Below are positions 7,281 through 15,533 of a DNA stretch of 28,925 nucleotides, one piece after another; the first letter of the stretch is position 1; each line of letters begins with the position of its first letter. The notes under the pieces were generated by a model. It had not been told where the DNA came from and ran no database searches. It saw only the letters and a list, made by a program, of their open reading frames with translations. A program made the translations under genes and the position numbers. Source of the stretch: an uncultured Eubacteriales bacterium (GTDB taxonomy: Bacteria; Bacillota; Clostridia; UBA1381); NCBI GenBank assembly GCA_905199755.1, contig CAJKHT010000034.1:1-28925 (forward strand), given 5' to 3'.

Positions 7281-9920
7281 ATGAGAAACATGGGATTGAA
7301 TGAAATCCGTGAAAAGTTTTTAAGCTTTTTTGAAACAAAAGGCTGTCTCAGACTCGGAAGCTTTCCGCTTATCCCGAAGAATGATGCGAGTCTGCTGCTC
7401 ATAAATTCGGGAATGGCGCCTATGAAAAAATGGTTTACGGGTGCGGAGGAGCCGCCGCGGCACAGAGTTACGACATGCCAGAAATGCATACGTACTCCCG
7501 ATATCGAACGTGTAGGCAAAACCGCGCGTCATGGTACATTTTTCGAAATGCTGGGCAATTTTTCTTTCGGCGACTACTTTAAAAGAGAAGCTACCGCCTG
7601 GGCATGGGAATTTCTTACGGGAGTAATGGAAATTCCGGAGGACAGGCTGTGGGTTTCGATATATGAAAATGATGACGAAGCGAGAGACATATGGGTAAAT
7701 GAAGTCGGAGTAAAGCCGGAGCGTATAGTAAAGCTCGGCAAGGAGGACAACTTCTGGGAGCATGGAACAGGTCCGTGCGGCCCGTGCTCGGAGATTTATT
7801 TTGACCGCGGCGAGGAATACGGCTGCGGCAGTCCCGACTGCGGCGTAGGCTGCGACTGTGACAGATTTATGGAGGTATGGAATCTGGTATTCACGCAGTT
7901 TGACAAGGACGAGGACGGCAACTACAATCCTCTGCCCAAGCCGAATATAGATACCGGTATGGGACTTGAAAGACTTGCCGTTGTTATGCAGGGCGTGGGA
8001 AATCTTTTTGAGGTTGACACCGTGCAGAGCGTTATGAAGCACATAAGCAAAATTGCCGGAGTAAACTACAAGGAGAACGAGAAAACCGATATTTCCTTAA
8101 GAGTTATAACCGACCATATCCGCAGTACCGTTATGATGATTTCCGACGGTGTTATTCCGTCAAACGAGGGACGCGGATATGTATTAAGACGTCTTTTGAG
8201 ACGTGCCGCAAGACACGGCAAGCTGCTTAACGTTGACAGACAGTTCCTTTATGAGGTTGCCGAGACGGTAATCGACGCATCAAAGAGCGCATATCCCGAG
8301 CTTGAGGAAAAGCGCGAATATATAACAAAGATAATAAAGAAAGAGGAAGAGCGTTTTGACGCTACGATAGACAACGGACTTGCGGTGCTTGGCGAATACA
8401 TCGAGGCAGCGAAGAAATCGGATGCAAAGGAGCTTACCGGTGACGAAGCATTCAAGCTTCATGACACCTACGGTTTTCCGCTCGATCTGACCGTTGAAAT
8501 GGCACAGGAGCAGGGCTTGGGTGTTGATACCGACGGCTTTGACAAGGCAATGGCTGAACAGAAAGCTGCGGCAAAGGCTGCGCGCAAGGACGGTTCAAGC
8601 TGGGATGCCGAGGATAATTACAACTTTGAAAACGTAAACGAGCCTACCGTATTCACAGGCTATGACAGCCTTGAGGACGAAAGCGAAATCGGCGGAATAG
8701 TTACCGAGGGCGAAGTTTCCTCCGAGATAACCGAGGGTGAAACGGGAATAATCGTAACCTATAAAACACCGTTCTATGCGGAAATGGGCGGTCAGTCGGG
8801 CGATGTGGGAACAATCACGGCAGACGGCTCAAAGGCTAACGTTAAATACACAAAAAAGACCGGAGACGGTATTTATATGCATGAGGTTGAGGTGGTAAGC
8901 GGAAGCTTTATGCTGTCGCAGAAGGTTACGCTTTGTGTTGACCGCGAGAGCAGAATGGCAATCAGTAGAAACCACAGCGCCACACATCTCCTGCACAAGG
9001 CACTTCAGGAGGTACTCGGTTCACACGTTGCACAGGCAGGTTCGCTTGTTACGGACAGCCGCCTGCGTTTTGACTTCTCGCATTTCGAGGCGATGACGAC
9101 AGAGCAGCTTGAAGAAACCGAACGCAGAGTAAACAATGCGATTTTAAGCTGTCTGCCGATAACGGTGCAAGAATTGCCTATAGATGAAGCGAAAAAGCTC
9201 GGTGCGCAGGCACAGTTCGGCGAGAAGTACGGCGCGGTTGTACGAGTAGTTTCAATGGGCGATTACAGCATTGAATTCTGCGGCGGAACACATCTTAAAA
9301 ACACTGCCGAATGCGGACTGTTCAAGCTTGTATCCGAGGGCGGAGTTGCGGCAGGCGTAAGACGTATCGAGGCAGTAACGGGACAGGGTGTTCTTGATTA
9401 TATCCGTGAACGCGATGCATTGATTGCCGATACCGCTGCTGCTTTAAAGACAAATCAGATACATGAAATCGACAAAAAAGCTGCTTCCGTAATGGAGGAA
9501 CAGAGAGCCATGAGCAAGAAGCTCGAAAGCTTTGCGGAAAAGATGGCGGCATTAAGAACAAAGAATATGCTTACGAGCGTAAAGCATATCGGTGCCGTAA
9601 ATATTCTCACCGCACAGGTTGACGGTATGAGCGTAAACGAAATGAAAACGCTTGCCGACCAGGCAAAATCACAGATGATTGACGGAGTTGTTGTGCTTGC
9701 GGCGGAAACCGACGGCAAGATAACCTTTGTGGCAATGGCTATGAAAGAGGCTGTCGCAAAGGGTGTTCACTGCGGAAAGATTATCAAAGAAGTAACGGAG
9801 ATGTGCGGCGGCAAAGGCGGCGGCAAGCCCGATATGGCACAGGGCGGCGGCAAGGACGCATTAAAGATTGACGATGCTCTCGCAAGAGTTGACGAGATTG
9901 TTATGTCACAGCTTAAATAA
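7281..9920 (+). CDS. alaS: Alanyl-tRNA synthetase
   Basis: This enzyme charges tRNA-Ala and the alanine-accepting tmRNA. It is full length at 879 residues. The class II catalytic domain is N-terminal, with FFEMLGNFSFGDYFK and the family segment TGMGLERLAVVMQG. The editing domain has its zinc motif H565-x3-H569 with C667-x3-H671 (CGGTH). The C-terminal domain includes a coiled-coil-like stretch (about 720-760) and ends in glycine-rich GGKGGGKPDMAQGGG. AAAGGAAG lies 9 nt before the start; a second ATG three codons later is possible. Downstream, the HIT protein follows after 11 nt and is probably co-transcribed. A cysteine-rich insertion (CGSPDCGVGCDCD, about residues 181-193) sits inside the catalytic domain. 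Confidence 0.98.
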   Translation: MRNMGLNEIREKFLSFFETKGCLRLGSFPLIPKNDASLLLINSGMAPMKKWFTGAEEPPRHRVTTCQKCIRTPDIERVGKTARHGTFFEMLGNFSFGDYFKREATAWAWEFLTGVMEIPEDRLWVSIYENDDEARDIWVNEVGVKPERIVKLGKEDNFWEHGTGPCGPCSEIYFDRGEEYGCGSPDCGVGCDCDRFMEVWNLVFTQFDKDEDGNYNPLPKPNIDTGMGLERLAVVMQGVGNLFEVDTVQSVMKHISKIAGVNYKENEKTDISLRVITDHIRSTVMMISDGVIPSNEGRGYVLRRLLRRAARHGKLLNVDRQFLYEVAETVIDASKSAYPELEEKREYITKIIKKEEERFDATIDNGLAVLGEYIEAAKKSDAKELTGDEAFKLHDTYGFPLDLTVEMAQEQGLGVDTDGFDKAMAEQKAAAKAARKDGSSWDAEDNYNFENVNEPTVFTGYDSLEDESEIGGIVTEGEVSSEITEGETGIIVTYKTPFYAEMGGQSGDVGTITADGSKANVKYTKKTGDGIYMHEVEVVSGSFMLSQKVTLCVDRESRMAISRNHSATHLLHKALQEVLGSHVAQAGSLVTDSRLRFDFSHFEAMTTEQLEETERRVNNAILSCLPITVQELPIDEAKKLGAQAQFGEKYGAVVRVVSMGDYSIEFCGGTHLKNTAECGLFKLVSEGGVAAGVRRIEAVTGQGVLDYIRERDALIADTAAALKTNQIHEIDKKAASVMEEQRAMSKKLESFAEKMAALRTKNMLTSVKHIGAVNILTAQVDGMSVNEMKTLADQAKSQMIDGVVVLAAETDGKITFVAMAMKEAVAKGVHCGKIIKEVTEMCGGKGGGKPDMAQGGGKDALKIDDALARVDEIVMSQLK

Positions 9921-9931
9921 GGAGGATTTAT

Positions 9932-10273
9932 ATGGACTGCTTATTCTGTAAGATTATTGCCGGAGAAATCCCCTCCGACAAGGTTTATGAGGACGATATG
10001 ATGCTTGCGTTCCGCGACATTGAACCGCAGGCACCCGAGCATGTTGTTATCATTCCGAAAGCACACATTTCGGGTGCAAACGATATTACTCCCGAAAACG
10101 TTAAATACGTATCGCATATATGGGAAAAGATACCGCAGATTGCGAAATCGCTCGGCATAGCCGAAAACGGCTACAGAGTTGTAAACAACTGCGGCAAAGA
10201 CGGCGGACAGACTGTACCGCATCTGCATTTTCATATGATGGGCGGCAGAAGCTTCGGCTGGCCCGCAGGCTGA
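9932..10273 (+). CDS. HIT family protein (histidine triad nucleotide hydrolase)
   Basis: HIT proteins hydrolyse nucleoside phosphoramidates and, in vitro, aminoacyl-adenylates. The protein has 113 residues, the usual Hint length. The N-terminal CLFCKIIAGEIPSDKVYEDD and the histidine triad H97-L-H99-F-H101 are intact. TAAGGAGG overlaps the alaS stop region, and the 11-nt gap indicates co-transcription with alaS. That pairing makes sense because Hint-type enzymes can deal with aminoacyl-AMP leaving a synthetase. A strong terminator follows. Confidence 0.95.
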   Translation: MDCLFCKIIAGEIPSDKVYEDDMMLAFRDIEPQAPEHVVIIPKAHISGANDITPENVKYVSHIWEKIPQIAKSLGIAENGYRVVNNCGKDGGQTVPHLHFHMMGGRSFGWPAG

Positions 10274-10282
10274 TAAAAAAAG

Positions 10283-10325
10283 ACCGGCAGTACGGCGGAT
10301 TTATTCCGCGTGCTGCCGGTTTTTA
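10283..10325 (+). terminator. Intrinsic terminator after alaS-HIT
   Basis: The outer stem ACCGGCAG/CTGCCGGT (10283-10290 with 10313-10320) is extended by an inner stem with one bulge and a short loop, then a T-run. Confidence 0.9.
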
Positions 10326-10374
10326 CCGTCTGCAAAAAAAATTGTAAAAATATAAATTATTTTGTTAAATGTTA

Positions 10375-10403
10375 TTGCTAATTTTATGCAAATAGTGTAT
10401 AAT
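10375..10403 (+). promoter_or_regulatory. Promoter of the uracil permease operon
   Basis: TTGCTA (10375-10380), 17-bp spacer and TATAAT (10398-10403). The leader holds a small hairpin AAAAGC/GCTTTT (10414-10419 with 10426-10431) followed by a short T-run, a weak attenuator-like element. I see no PyrR-binding consensus. Confidence 0.7.
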
Positions 10404-10472
10404 AGAAAAGATGAAAAGCTTTAGGGCTTTTTAAAGTAATAAAAAATCAATAAATTTCAGGAGGATTTGCTA

Positions 10473-11792
10473 ATGAAACTAAAAGGCAAGGATTTTATTC
10501 TGGGTTTCCAGCATTTGTTTGCAATGTTCGGCGCAACGGTGCTTGTACCCGCACTTACCGGACTGAGTGTTTCTTCAACGCTTTTGTTCGCCGGTTTGGG
10601 AACACTTTTGTTCCATCTTGTTACGGGACGTAAGGTTCCGGCATTTCTCGGTTCATCGTTCGCATTTTTGGGGGGATATTTTGCTGTTTCGGCATTATGT
10701 CAGGAAAACGGGATAACCAATTTTTCCGCATATGCAGGTGTCGGCGTTGCCTGCGCGGGACTTGTCTATGTAGTCCTTGCAATCCTCTTTAAAATATTCG
10801 GTGCCGGACGCGTTATGAAATATTTTCCGCCCGTTGTAACGGGACCTATCATCATCGCTATCGGCTTAACGCTTTCAAGTACGGCAATTTCAAGCTGCTC
10901 GGATAACTGGATAATAGCCCTTATTGCGGTTCTGGTTGTTATTGTGTGCAATATCTGGGGCAAGGGAATGGTAAAAATAATACCTATACTTCTGGGTGTT
11001 ATAATTTCTTATCTTTCGGCAGTGGTAATGGGCAAGGTTGATTTCACGGCAGTAAGAGAAGCCGCATGGATAGGCTTGCCGGTTGCAACGCTTGACGAAA
11101 CGGTGTTCTCTCTGTTCAAAAACTGCAACACCTCGGTACTTATTACATCTATCATAACAATTATGCCGATTGCGCTTGCAACAATCATCGAGCATATAGG
11201 TGATGTTTCGGCAATAAGCTCCACTGTAGGTAAAAACTTCATTGCAAATCCCGGACTTCACAGAACTCTTATCGGTGACGGCTGTGCAACCGCAATGGCT
11301 GCATTGTTCGGCGCTCCGGCAAACACTACATACGGTGAAAACACGGGCGTGCTCGCTCTTACCAAGGTTTACGATCCCAGAGTTATACGCATTGCCGCAA
11401 TATTTGCCGTTCTGCTTTCGTTCTCACCTAAGTTTGCGGCAATTATAAGCGCAATGCCTACCGCAACAATGGGCGGTATTTCACTTGTCCTCTACGGTAT
11501 GATTTCGGCTGTCGGCGTAAGAAACGTTGTGGAAAACCGGGTGGATTTCTCAAAATCCAGAAACGTTATTATAGCGGCTCTTATCCTTGTACTGGCTATC
11601 GGAATTAAATTCGGCACAGGCGACAGCGAGGCTATTGTATTCCACATTTCACAGGTTACAATCAGTCTTTCGGGACTCGCTGTTGCGGCCATTGTGGGTA
11701 TTCTGCTTAATGCAGTGCTCCCTGGCAAGGATTATGTGTTTGAATCGGAGGACTCCGAAAAAGCAAATGCAAATGTAAGTTTTAAGGTTTGA
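10473..11792 (+). CDS. uraA: Uracil permease (NCS2 / nucleobase:cation symporter family)
   Basis: This membrane carrier imports uracil, probably with protons. It has 439 residues and many hydrophobic helices, consistent with the 14-helix UraA fold. The N-terminus reads FILGFQHLFAMFGATVLVP, the family hallmark. The conserved core segments ATIIEHIGDVSAIS and GCATAMAALFGAPANTTYGEN are present, including the glutamate of IEHIG and the NTTYGENTG region of the substrate site. The start at 10473 follows AGGAGG (10459-10464) by 8 nt; the TTG two codons earlier is rejected. It is followed 23 bp later by upp, forming a pyrimidine-salvage operon, which favours uracil over xanthine as substrate. Confidence 0.93.
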   Translation: MKLKGKDFILGFQHLFAMFGATVLVPALTGLSVSSTLLFAGLGTLLFHLVTGRKVPAFLGSSFAFLGGYFAVSALCQENGITNFSAYAGVGVACAGLVYVVLAILFKIFGAGRVMKYFPPVVTGPIIIAIGLTLSSTAISSCSDNWIIALIAVLVVIVCNIWGKGMVKIIPILLGVIISYLSAVVMGKVDFTAVREAAWIGLPVATLDETVFSLFKNCNTSVLITSIITIMPIALATIIEHIGDVSAISSTVGKNFIANPGLHRTLIGDGCATAMAALFGAPANTTYGENTGVLALTKVYDPRVIRIAAIFAVLLSFSPKFAAIISAMPTATMGGISLVLYGMISAVGVRNVVENRVDFSKSRNVIIAALILVLAIGIKFGTGDSEAIVFHISQVTISLSGLAVAAIVGILLNAVLPGKDYVFESEDSEKANANVSFKV

Positions 11793-11815
11793 TTAATGAA
11801 AAGGCGGTAATAAAA

Positions 11816-12442
11816 ATGTCAAAAGTTTATGTTATGGATCATCCTTTGATTCAGTACAAAATTACAATGCTCAGAGACGAGAAAACCAATGTTAAGGATT
11901 TTCGTGAGCTGGCAAACGAAATAGCTCTGCTTATGGGCTATGAGGCAACAAAAGACCTCGAATTAACCGATGTAAAGGTAAAAACACCCATACAGGAAAC
12001 CACGGGAAAAACGATTACAAAGCAGGTTGCTCTTGTTCCCATTCTCCGTGCGGGACTGGGAATGGTTGAGGCTCTTATGAGCCTTATACCGGCGGCAAAG
12101 GTCGGACATGTCGGTTTATACCGCGATCCGCAGACTCACGAGCCTGTGGAATATTACTGCAAGCTTCCGACCGACATAGAGCAGAGACAGGTACTCGTTC
12201 TCGATCCTATGCTCGCAACGGGCGGCAGTGCGGTTGCAGCCATTGATTTTATAAAGAAAAGAGGAGCGAAAAAGATTAAGCTTATGAACATAATCGGCGC
12301 TCCCGAAGGTGTTAAGGCAGTTCAGGAGGCTCACCCCGATGTTGATATTTACATCGGAGCGCTTGACGAAAAGCTTAACGAAAACTGCTATATCATTCCC
12401 GGTCTCGGTGATGCCGGTGACAGGCTCTTTGGTACGTTATAA
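11816..12442 (+). CDS. upp: Uracil phosphoribosyltransferase
   Basis: This enzyme converts uracil and PRPP to UMP in the cytosol. It has 208 residues, the normal Upp length. The PRPP-binding loop reads LDPMLATGGSA (about residues 130-140), and the uracil-binding end GLGDAGDRLFGT is intact. The N-terminus YVMDHPLIQYKITMLRD is typical. The start at 11816 is preceded by a modest AAGGCGG; nine further in-frame codons upstream overlap the permease end and are unlikely. Coupling with the upstream permease traps imported uracil. An intrinsic terminator follows at once. Confidence 0.97.
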   Translation: MSKVYVMDHPLIQYKITMLRDEKTNVKDFRELANEIALLMGYEATKDLELTDVKVKTPIQETTGKTITKQVALVPILRAGLGMVEALMSLIPAAKVGHVGLYRDPQTHEPVEYYCKLPTDIEQRQVLVLDPMLATGGSAVAAIDFIKKRGAKKIKLMNIIGAPEGVKAVQEAHPDVDIYIGALDEKLNENCYIIPGLGDAGDRLFGTL

Positions 12443-12447
12443 TCGGA

Positions 12448-12480
12448 AGAGAACGCTGCTTTATGCTGCGTTCTCTTTTT
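12448..12480 (+). terminator. Intrinsic terminator of uraA-upp
   Basis: Stem AGAGAACGC/GCGTTCTCT (12448-12456 with 12468-12476), an 11-nt loop and a T-run. Only 17 bp then separate it from the GNAT start codon, so that gene may depend on read-through. Confidence 0.9.
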
Positions 12481-12497
12481 GTAAGGAGAACAATAAA

Positions 12498-12989
12498 ATG
12501 AATATAGAAATTAGAAAATACACAAAAGAAAATATCCCCGAGATGACGGATATATGGAATGAAGTTGTTGAAGACGGAATTGCTTTTCCGCAGGAGGAGA
12601 CGCTCACATATGAAGCTGCGGCGGAATTTTTTGCCGCACAGAGCCACTGCGGCGCAGCGGTTGACTCCGATACGGGCAAGGTGCTGGGCATGTACATTCT
12701 GCACCCGAATAACGTCGGACGCTGCGGACACATATGCAATGCCAGCTATGCCGTGGCATCGCATTGCCGCGGACTGCACATCGGCGAAAAATTGGTAAAG
12801 GACTGCATGAACCGTGCGCATGAGATAGGTTTCAGAGTATTACAGTTTAATGCCGTTGTTGCAACAAATATCCACGCGCGGCATTTGTATGAGCGTCTGG
12901 GCTTTATACAGCTCGGCACAATCAAGGGCGGATTCAGACTGAAAAACGATGAATACGTGGATATATGTCCTTACTATGTCGAAATCTGA
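12498..12989 (+). CDS. GNAT family N-acetyltransferase
   Basis: This is an acetyl-CoA-dependent acetyltransferase of 163 residues; the acceptor substrate is unknown. The acetyl-CoA pyrophosphate loop CRGLHIGEKLV (about residues 92-102), the V/N-x-H/A-x-x-LYERLGF segment and the final strand are in order. The start at 12498 follows AAGGAG by 9 nt; the longer frame upstream runs antiparallel to the upp coding logic and lacks a ribosome site. It lies directly after the upp terminator with no clear promoter of its own. It converges with the RpiR gene, and the 79-bp gap between them shows no strong terminator. Confidence 0.9.
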   Translation: MNIEIRKYTKENIPEMTDIWNEVVEDGIAFPQEETLTYEAAAEFFAAQSHCGAAVDSDTGKVLGMYILHPNNVGRCGHICNASYAVASHCRGLHIGEKLVKDCMNRAHEIGFRVLQFNAVVATNIHARHLYERLGFIQLGTIKGGFRLKNDEYVDICPYYVEI

Positions 12990-13068
12990 CGTCTTTTGCC
13001 GACTTTTGCCGTAAATATCATACAGTTATATATTATGGTAAATATAGTTTAGGAGCAGCTGTAAAGCT

Positions 13069-13902
13069 TTAATATTTCTTGCTTTCCAGTGACAGCTCCG
13101 TATTTTCAATTGCCTTTTCCGCATCGCGGCTGTGGCATACAATGCTTGTGTAAATCGCATCGACAATGGCAAGAACGGCAATTCGCGAATTTAAACCGAG
13201 GATGGTGTATCTCGTTTCCGGTGAGGACGTAAACAGTGCAATGTCGCTCTGCTTCAGAATCGGGGATTTTCCCTTATTTGTTATGCATATCGTTGCCGCG
13301 CCGCGCTCTCGCGCAAGCCTCAGAGCTTCGACAATATCCTTTGACGAACCGGAATGTGAAATTCCCACGGCAACGTCATTTTTGCCGAGCTGTCCCGCGG
13401 CTATCGCCTGCATATGATTGTCGCTGTAGGCATAGGCGCGCTTGCCGGCTCTCAAAAGCTTATGCGCCGCATCCTGTGCAACCGGGGATGAGTTTCCCAG
13501 CCCGAAAAACAGTACATTATCCGCTTTCGCTATAATATCCGCCGCGCGGTTTAACGCGTCACGGTCAAGCGATTTTTTTGTATATTCCAAAGAACAGTAT
13601 ATTTCATCGGACACCTTTTCAAATATATCAAAACAGGAGTCCTCCTCCGAAATGTCGTTTCCCAGACTTCTCGTTCCGCACTCCTGTGCGAGCGATATTT
13701 TAAGCTCCTGATAGCCGCTGCAGCCGACTCTGCGTGAGAAACGAACAATCGTTGCTTCGCTGCACTTACATTCCTCCGCCAGCTCCACGATTGACAGCGG
13801 CAAAAGCTTGTCCGAATTTGTCATAATCCAGTCGGCAACTCTTTTTTCCGCCTTGCCCATTGAATCATATGTAATTTTTATCTGAAGCATTGTTCTGTCC
13901 AT
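13069..13902 (-). CDS. RpiR/MurR family transcriptional regulator (HTH + SIS domain)
   Basis: This is a sugar-phosphate-responsive regulator of 277 residues. The N-terminal RpiR helix-turn-helix is at about residues 1-77, with recognition region CSEATIVRFSRRVGCSGYQEL. The SIS sugar-isomerase domain (about 105-250) binds phosphosugars: FFGLGNSSPVAQDAAHKL, then GISHSGSSKDIVEALRLAR and CITN. CGGAG lies before the start. It diverges from the ten-gene catabolic operon, and the shared intergenic region carries repeated TGAAA/TTTCA half-sites. The inferred role is repression or activation of that operon in response to a phosphorylated intermediate made by one of its two kinases. Confidence 0.92.
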   Translation of the reverse strand: MDRTMLQIKITYDSMGKAEKRVADWIMTNSDKLLPLSIVELAEECKCSEATIVRFSRRVGCSGYQELKISLAQECGTRSLGNDISEEDSCFDIFEKVSDEIYCSLEYTKKSLDRDALNRAADIIAKADNVLFFGLGNSSPVAQDAAHKLLRAGKRAYAYSDNHMQAIAAGQLGKNDVAVGISHSGSSKDIVEALRLARERGAATICITNKGKSPILKQSDIALFTSSPETRYTILGLNSRIAVLAIVDAIYTSIVCHSRDAEKAIENTELSLESKKY

Positions 13903-13947
13903 AAATTTCTCCGTTCCTCATATTCGTAAAAATTTTTTTCTTATTAT

Positions 13948-13976
13948 ATTGTATCTCAAAAAAAAATTTTTGTCAA
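13948..13976 (-). promoter_or_regulatory. Promoter of the RpiR regulator gene
   Basis: On the minus strand TTGACA (13971-13976), 17-bp spacer and TACAAT (13948-13953). Confidence 0.75.
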
Positions 13977-13989
13977 TAATAAAATTTTT

Positions 13990-14080
13990 TTTCAAAAACT
14001 ATTGAAATTTATTTTCATATATGCTATAATCAAATCAGTTTTAAAATCCATTTTTTAAAAATATTTTTCAAAATGAAAGG
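13990..14080. promoter_or_regulatory. Cluster of TTTCA/TGAAA half-sites, candidate RpiR operators
   Basis: TTTCAA-N6-TTGAAA spans 13990-14007, TGAAATTTATTTTCA spans 14003-14017, and TTTCAAAATGAAA spans 14068-14080. The first two overlap the -35 and spacer of the operon promoter, and the last overlaps the ribosome binding site of the first gene. RpiR-family operators are often short A/T-rich palindromes of this kind. Some matches are expected by chance in such AT-rich DNA. Confidence 0.45.
14002..14030 (+). promoter_or_regulatory. Promoter of the ETF-linked catabolic operon
   Basis: TTGAAA (14002-14007), 17-bp spacer and TATAAT (14025-14030), with TGC before the -10 giving an extended -10. 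Confidence 0.82.
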
Positions 14081-14091
14081 AAGTACGGATT

Positions 14092-15510
14092 ATGAATGAA
14101 TTTCTGTTTGATATGATTTGCTCCGAGCTTGAGGACGCAGTCGGCAGAGAAAATTGCAGTACGAGAACCATTGACAAAATAACGCACAGCGTTGACTATT
14201 TCTGGCTCTCAAGAATGTGGGCGGACAGAGGATGCAGAATGCCCGAGGCAGATGTTGTCGTTTCACCGAAGGACGCAAAAGAGGTATCGGCTGTTTTAAA
14301 GATTGCCAATTACTACAAAATCCCCGTAACCACATGGGGCGGCGGCGGCGGTACGCAGGGCGGCGCCATTCCCGTATGCGGCGGTATTGTTCTCGACACA
14401 AAGAGAATGAATAAGATTTATGATGTGAACGAAAAGGGAATGTACATAGAATGCGGCGCAGGCGCAATTTATAAGCATATCGAATGGGCAGCAAACGAAA
14501 AGGGTTATGCCACAATGCATTATCCGTCATCTCTTACATGTTCGACGGTCGGCGGATTCCTCGCGCACAGAGGTATCGGTGTATCTTCGACAAAGTACGG
14601 TAAAATCGACGATATGGCTATGCAGATGGAGGTTGTTCTCCCCAACGGCGATATAATCGAAACTTCACCGGCACCGAAGCATGCGTCAGGTCCCGACCTT
14701 AACCAGATATTCATCGGTTCGGAGGGTACTCTGGGAATTATAACAAAGGCTCAGATGAGAATTTACGATCAGCCCGAGGTAAGACGCTTCAGAGGCTTCC
14801 TTTTCCATAACATGACGGACGCATTCAATGCGGGACGTGAGCTTTTGCAGAAATTCAAGCCGTCGGTAATGCGTCTTTATGATGAAGCTGAAACAGTTTC
14901 GCTTATTAAGAAGATTGTCGGTGTTGAAAAGCCCGGCGCATTCATGAACGTTGCCGTTGAGGGTGTTAAGGAAATCGTCGAGGTTGAGGAAAAGATTATG
15001 CTCGAAATCTTTAAAAAGTATCATGCTGAGGATTTGGGCAGCGAGTACGGTGAAAAATGGTGGAAAGAAAAGATTACGTTCTTCTACCCCGGTCACATGA
15101 TGGATTTACCGCAGCTGTTCGGTACAATGGATACAATCGCGCCGTATGACAAGATTGAAAATATATACTGGGAAATGAAAAAGGCTATCGAAACAAACTT
15201 CCCGATGGCAAAATTCATTGCGCATTTCTCGCATTGGTATGAATGGGGCTGCATGATTTACGACAGATTTATAGTCGATGATGTCCCCGAAGATCCGCAT
15301 GAAGCATTAAGACTCCATAACGCAATCTGGAACTGCGGAGTAAGAACGGCGCTTGCAAACGGCGGTGTTGTAAACGACCACCACGGTGTGGGAATTAAGC
15401 TCGGCAGACTCATGAAAGAGCAGTACGGCCCCGCAATGCAGGTATTTGAAGGACTTAAAAAGCAGCTTGATCCGAACGGAATACTCAATCCCTACAAGCT
15501 CGGATTATAA
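14092..15510 (+). CDS. GlcD-type FAD-linked oxidase (glycolate/D-lactate dehydrogenase family)
   Basis: This is a flavin oxidase of 472 residues acting on a 2-hydroxy acid or a sugar-derived alcohol; the exact substrate is unknown. The N-terminal FAD-binding domain has the diphosphate loop TTWGGGGGTQGGAIPVCGG (about residues 80-98), with STVGGFLAHRGIG and GSEGTLGIIT following. The C-terminal oxidase domain ends with GGVVNDHHGVG and QLDPNGILNPYKLGL, as in GlcD and bacterial D-lactate dehydrogenases. AAAGGAAG precedes the start. It is the first gene of the operon, followed by an Fe-S protein and, further down, a fused ETF. The arrangement recalls ETF-linked lactate dehydrogenase of acetogens, where a GlcD-like subunit passes electrons to EtfAB. 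Confidence 0.88.
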   Translation: MNEFLFDMICSELEDAVGRENCSTRTIDKITHSVDYFWLSRMWADRGCRMPEADVVVSPKDAKEVSAVLKIANYYKIPVTTWGGGGGTQGGAIPVCGGIVLDTKRMNKIYDVNEKGMYIECGAGAIYKHIEWAANEKGYATMHYPSSLTCSTVGGFLAHRGIGVSSTKYGKIDDMAMQMEVVLPNGDIIETSPAPKHASGPDLNQIFIGSEGTLGIITKAQMRIYDQPEVRRFRGFLFHNMTDAFNAGRELLQKFKPSVMRLYDEAETVSLIKKIVGVEKPGAFMNVAVEGVKEIVEVEEKIMLEIFKKYHAEDLGSEYGEKWWKEKITFFYPGHMMDLPQLFGTMDTIAPYDKIENIYWEMKKAIETNFPMAKFIAHFSHWYEWGCMIYDRFIVDDVPEDPHEALRLHNAIWNCGVRTALANGGVVNDHHGVGIKLGRLMKEQYGPAMQVFEGLKKQLDPNGILNPYKLGL

Positions 15511-15533
15511 TACGGAAAGGAATGACGATAACT

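Noticed and set aside
12990..13068. A terminator between the GNAT and RpiR genes
   Set aside because: Only short direct repeats (TTTTGCCG twice) and AT-rich DNA are seen; no stem with a T-run is convincing.
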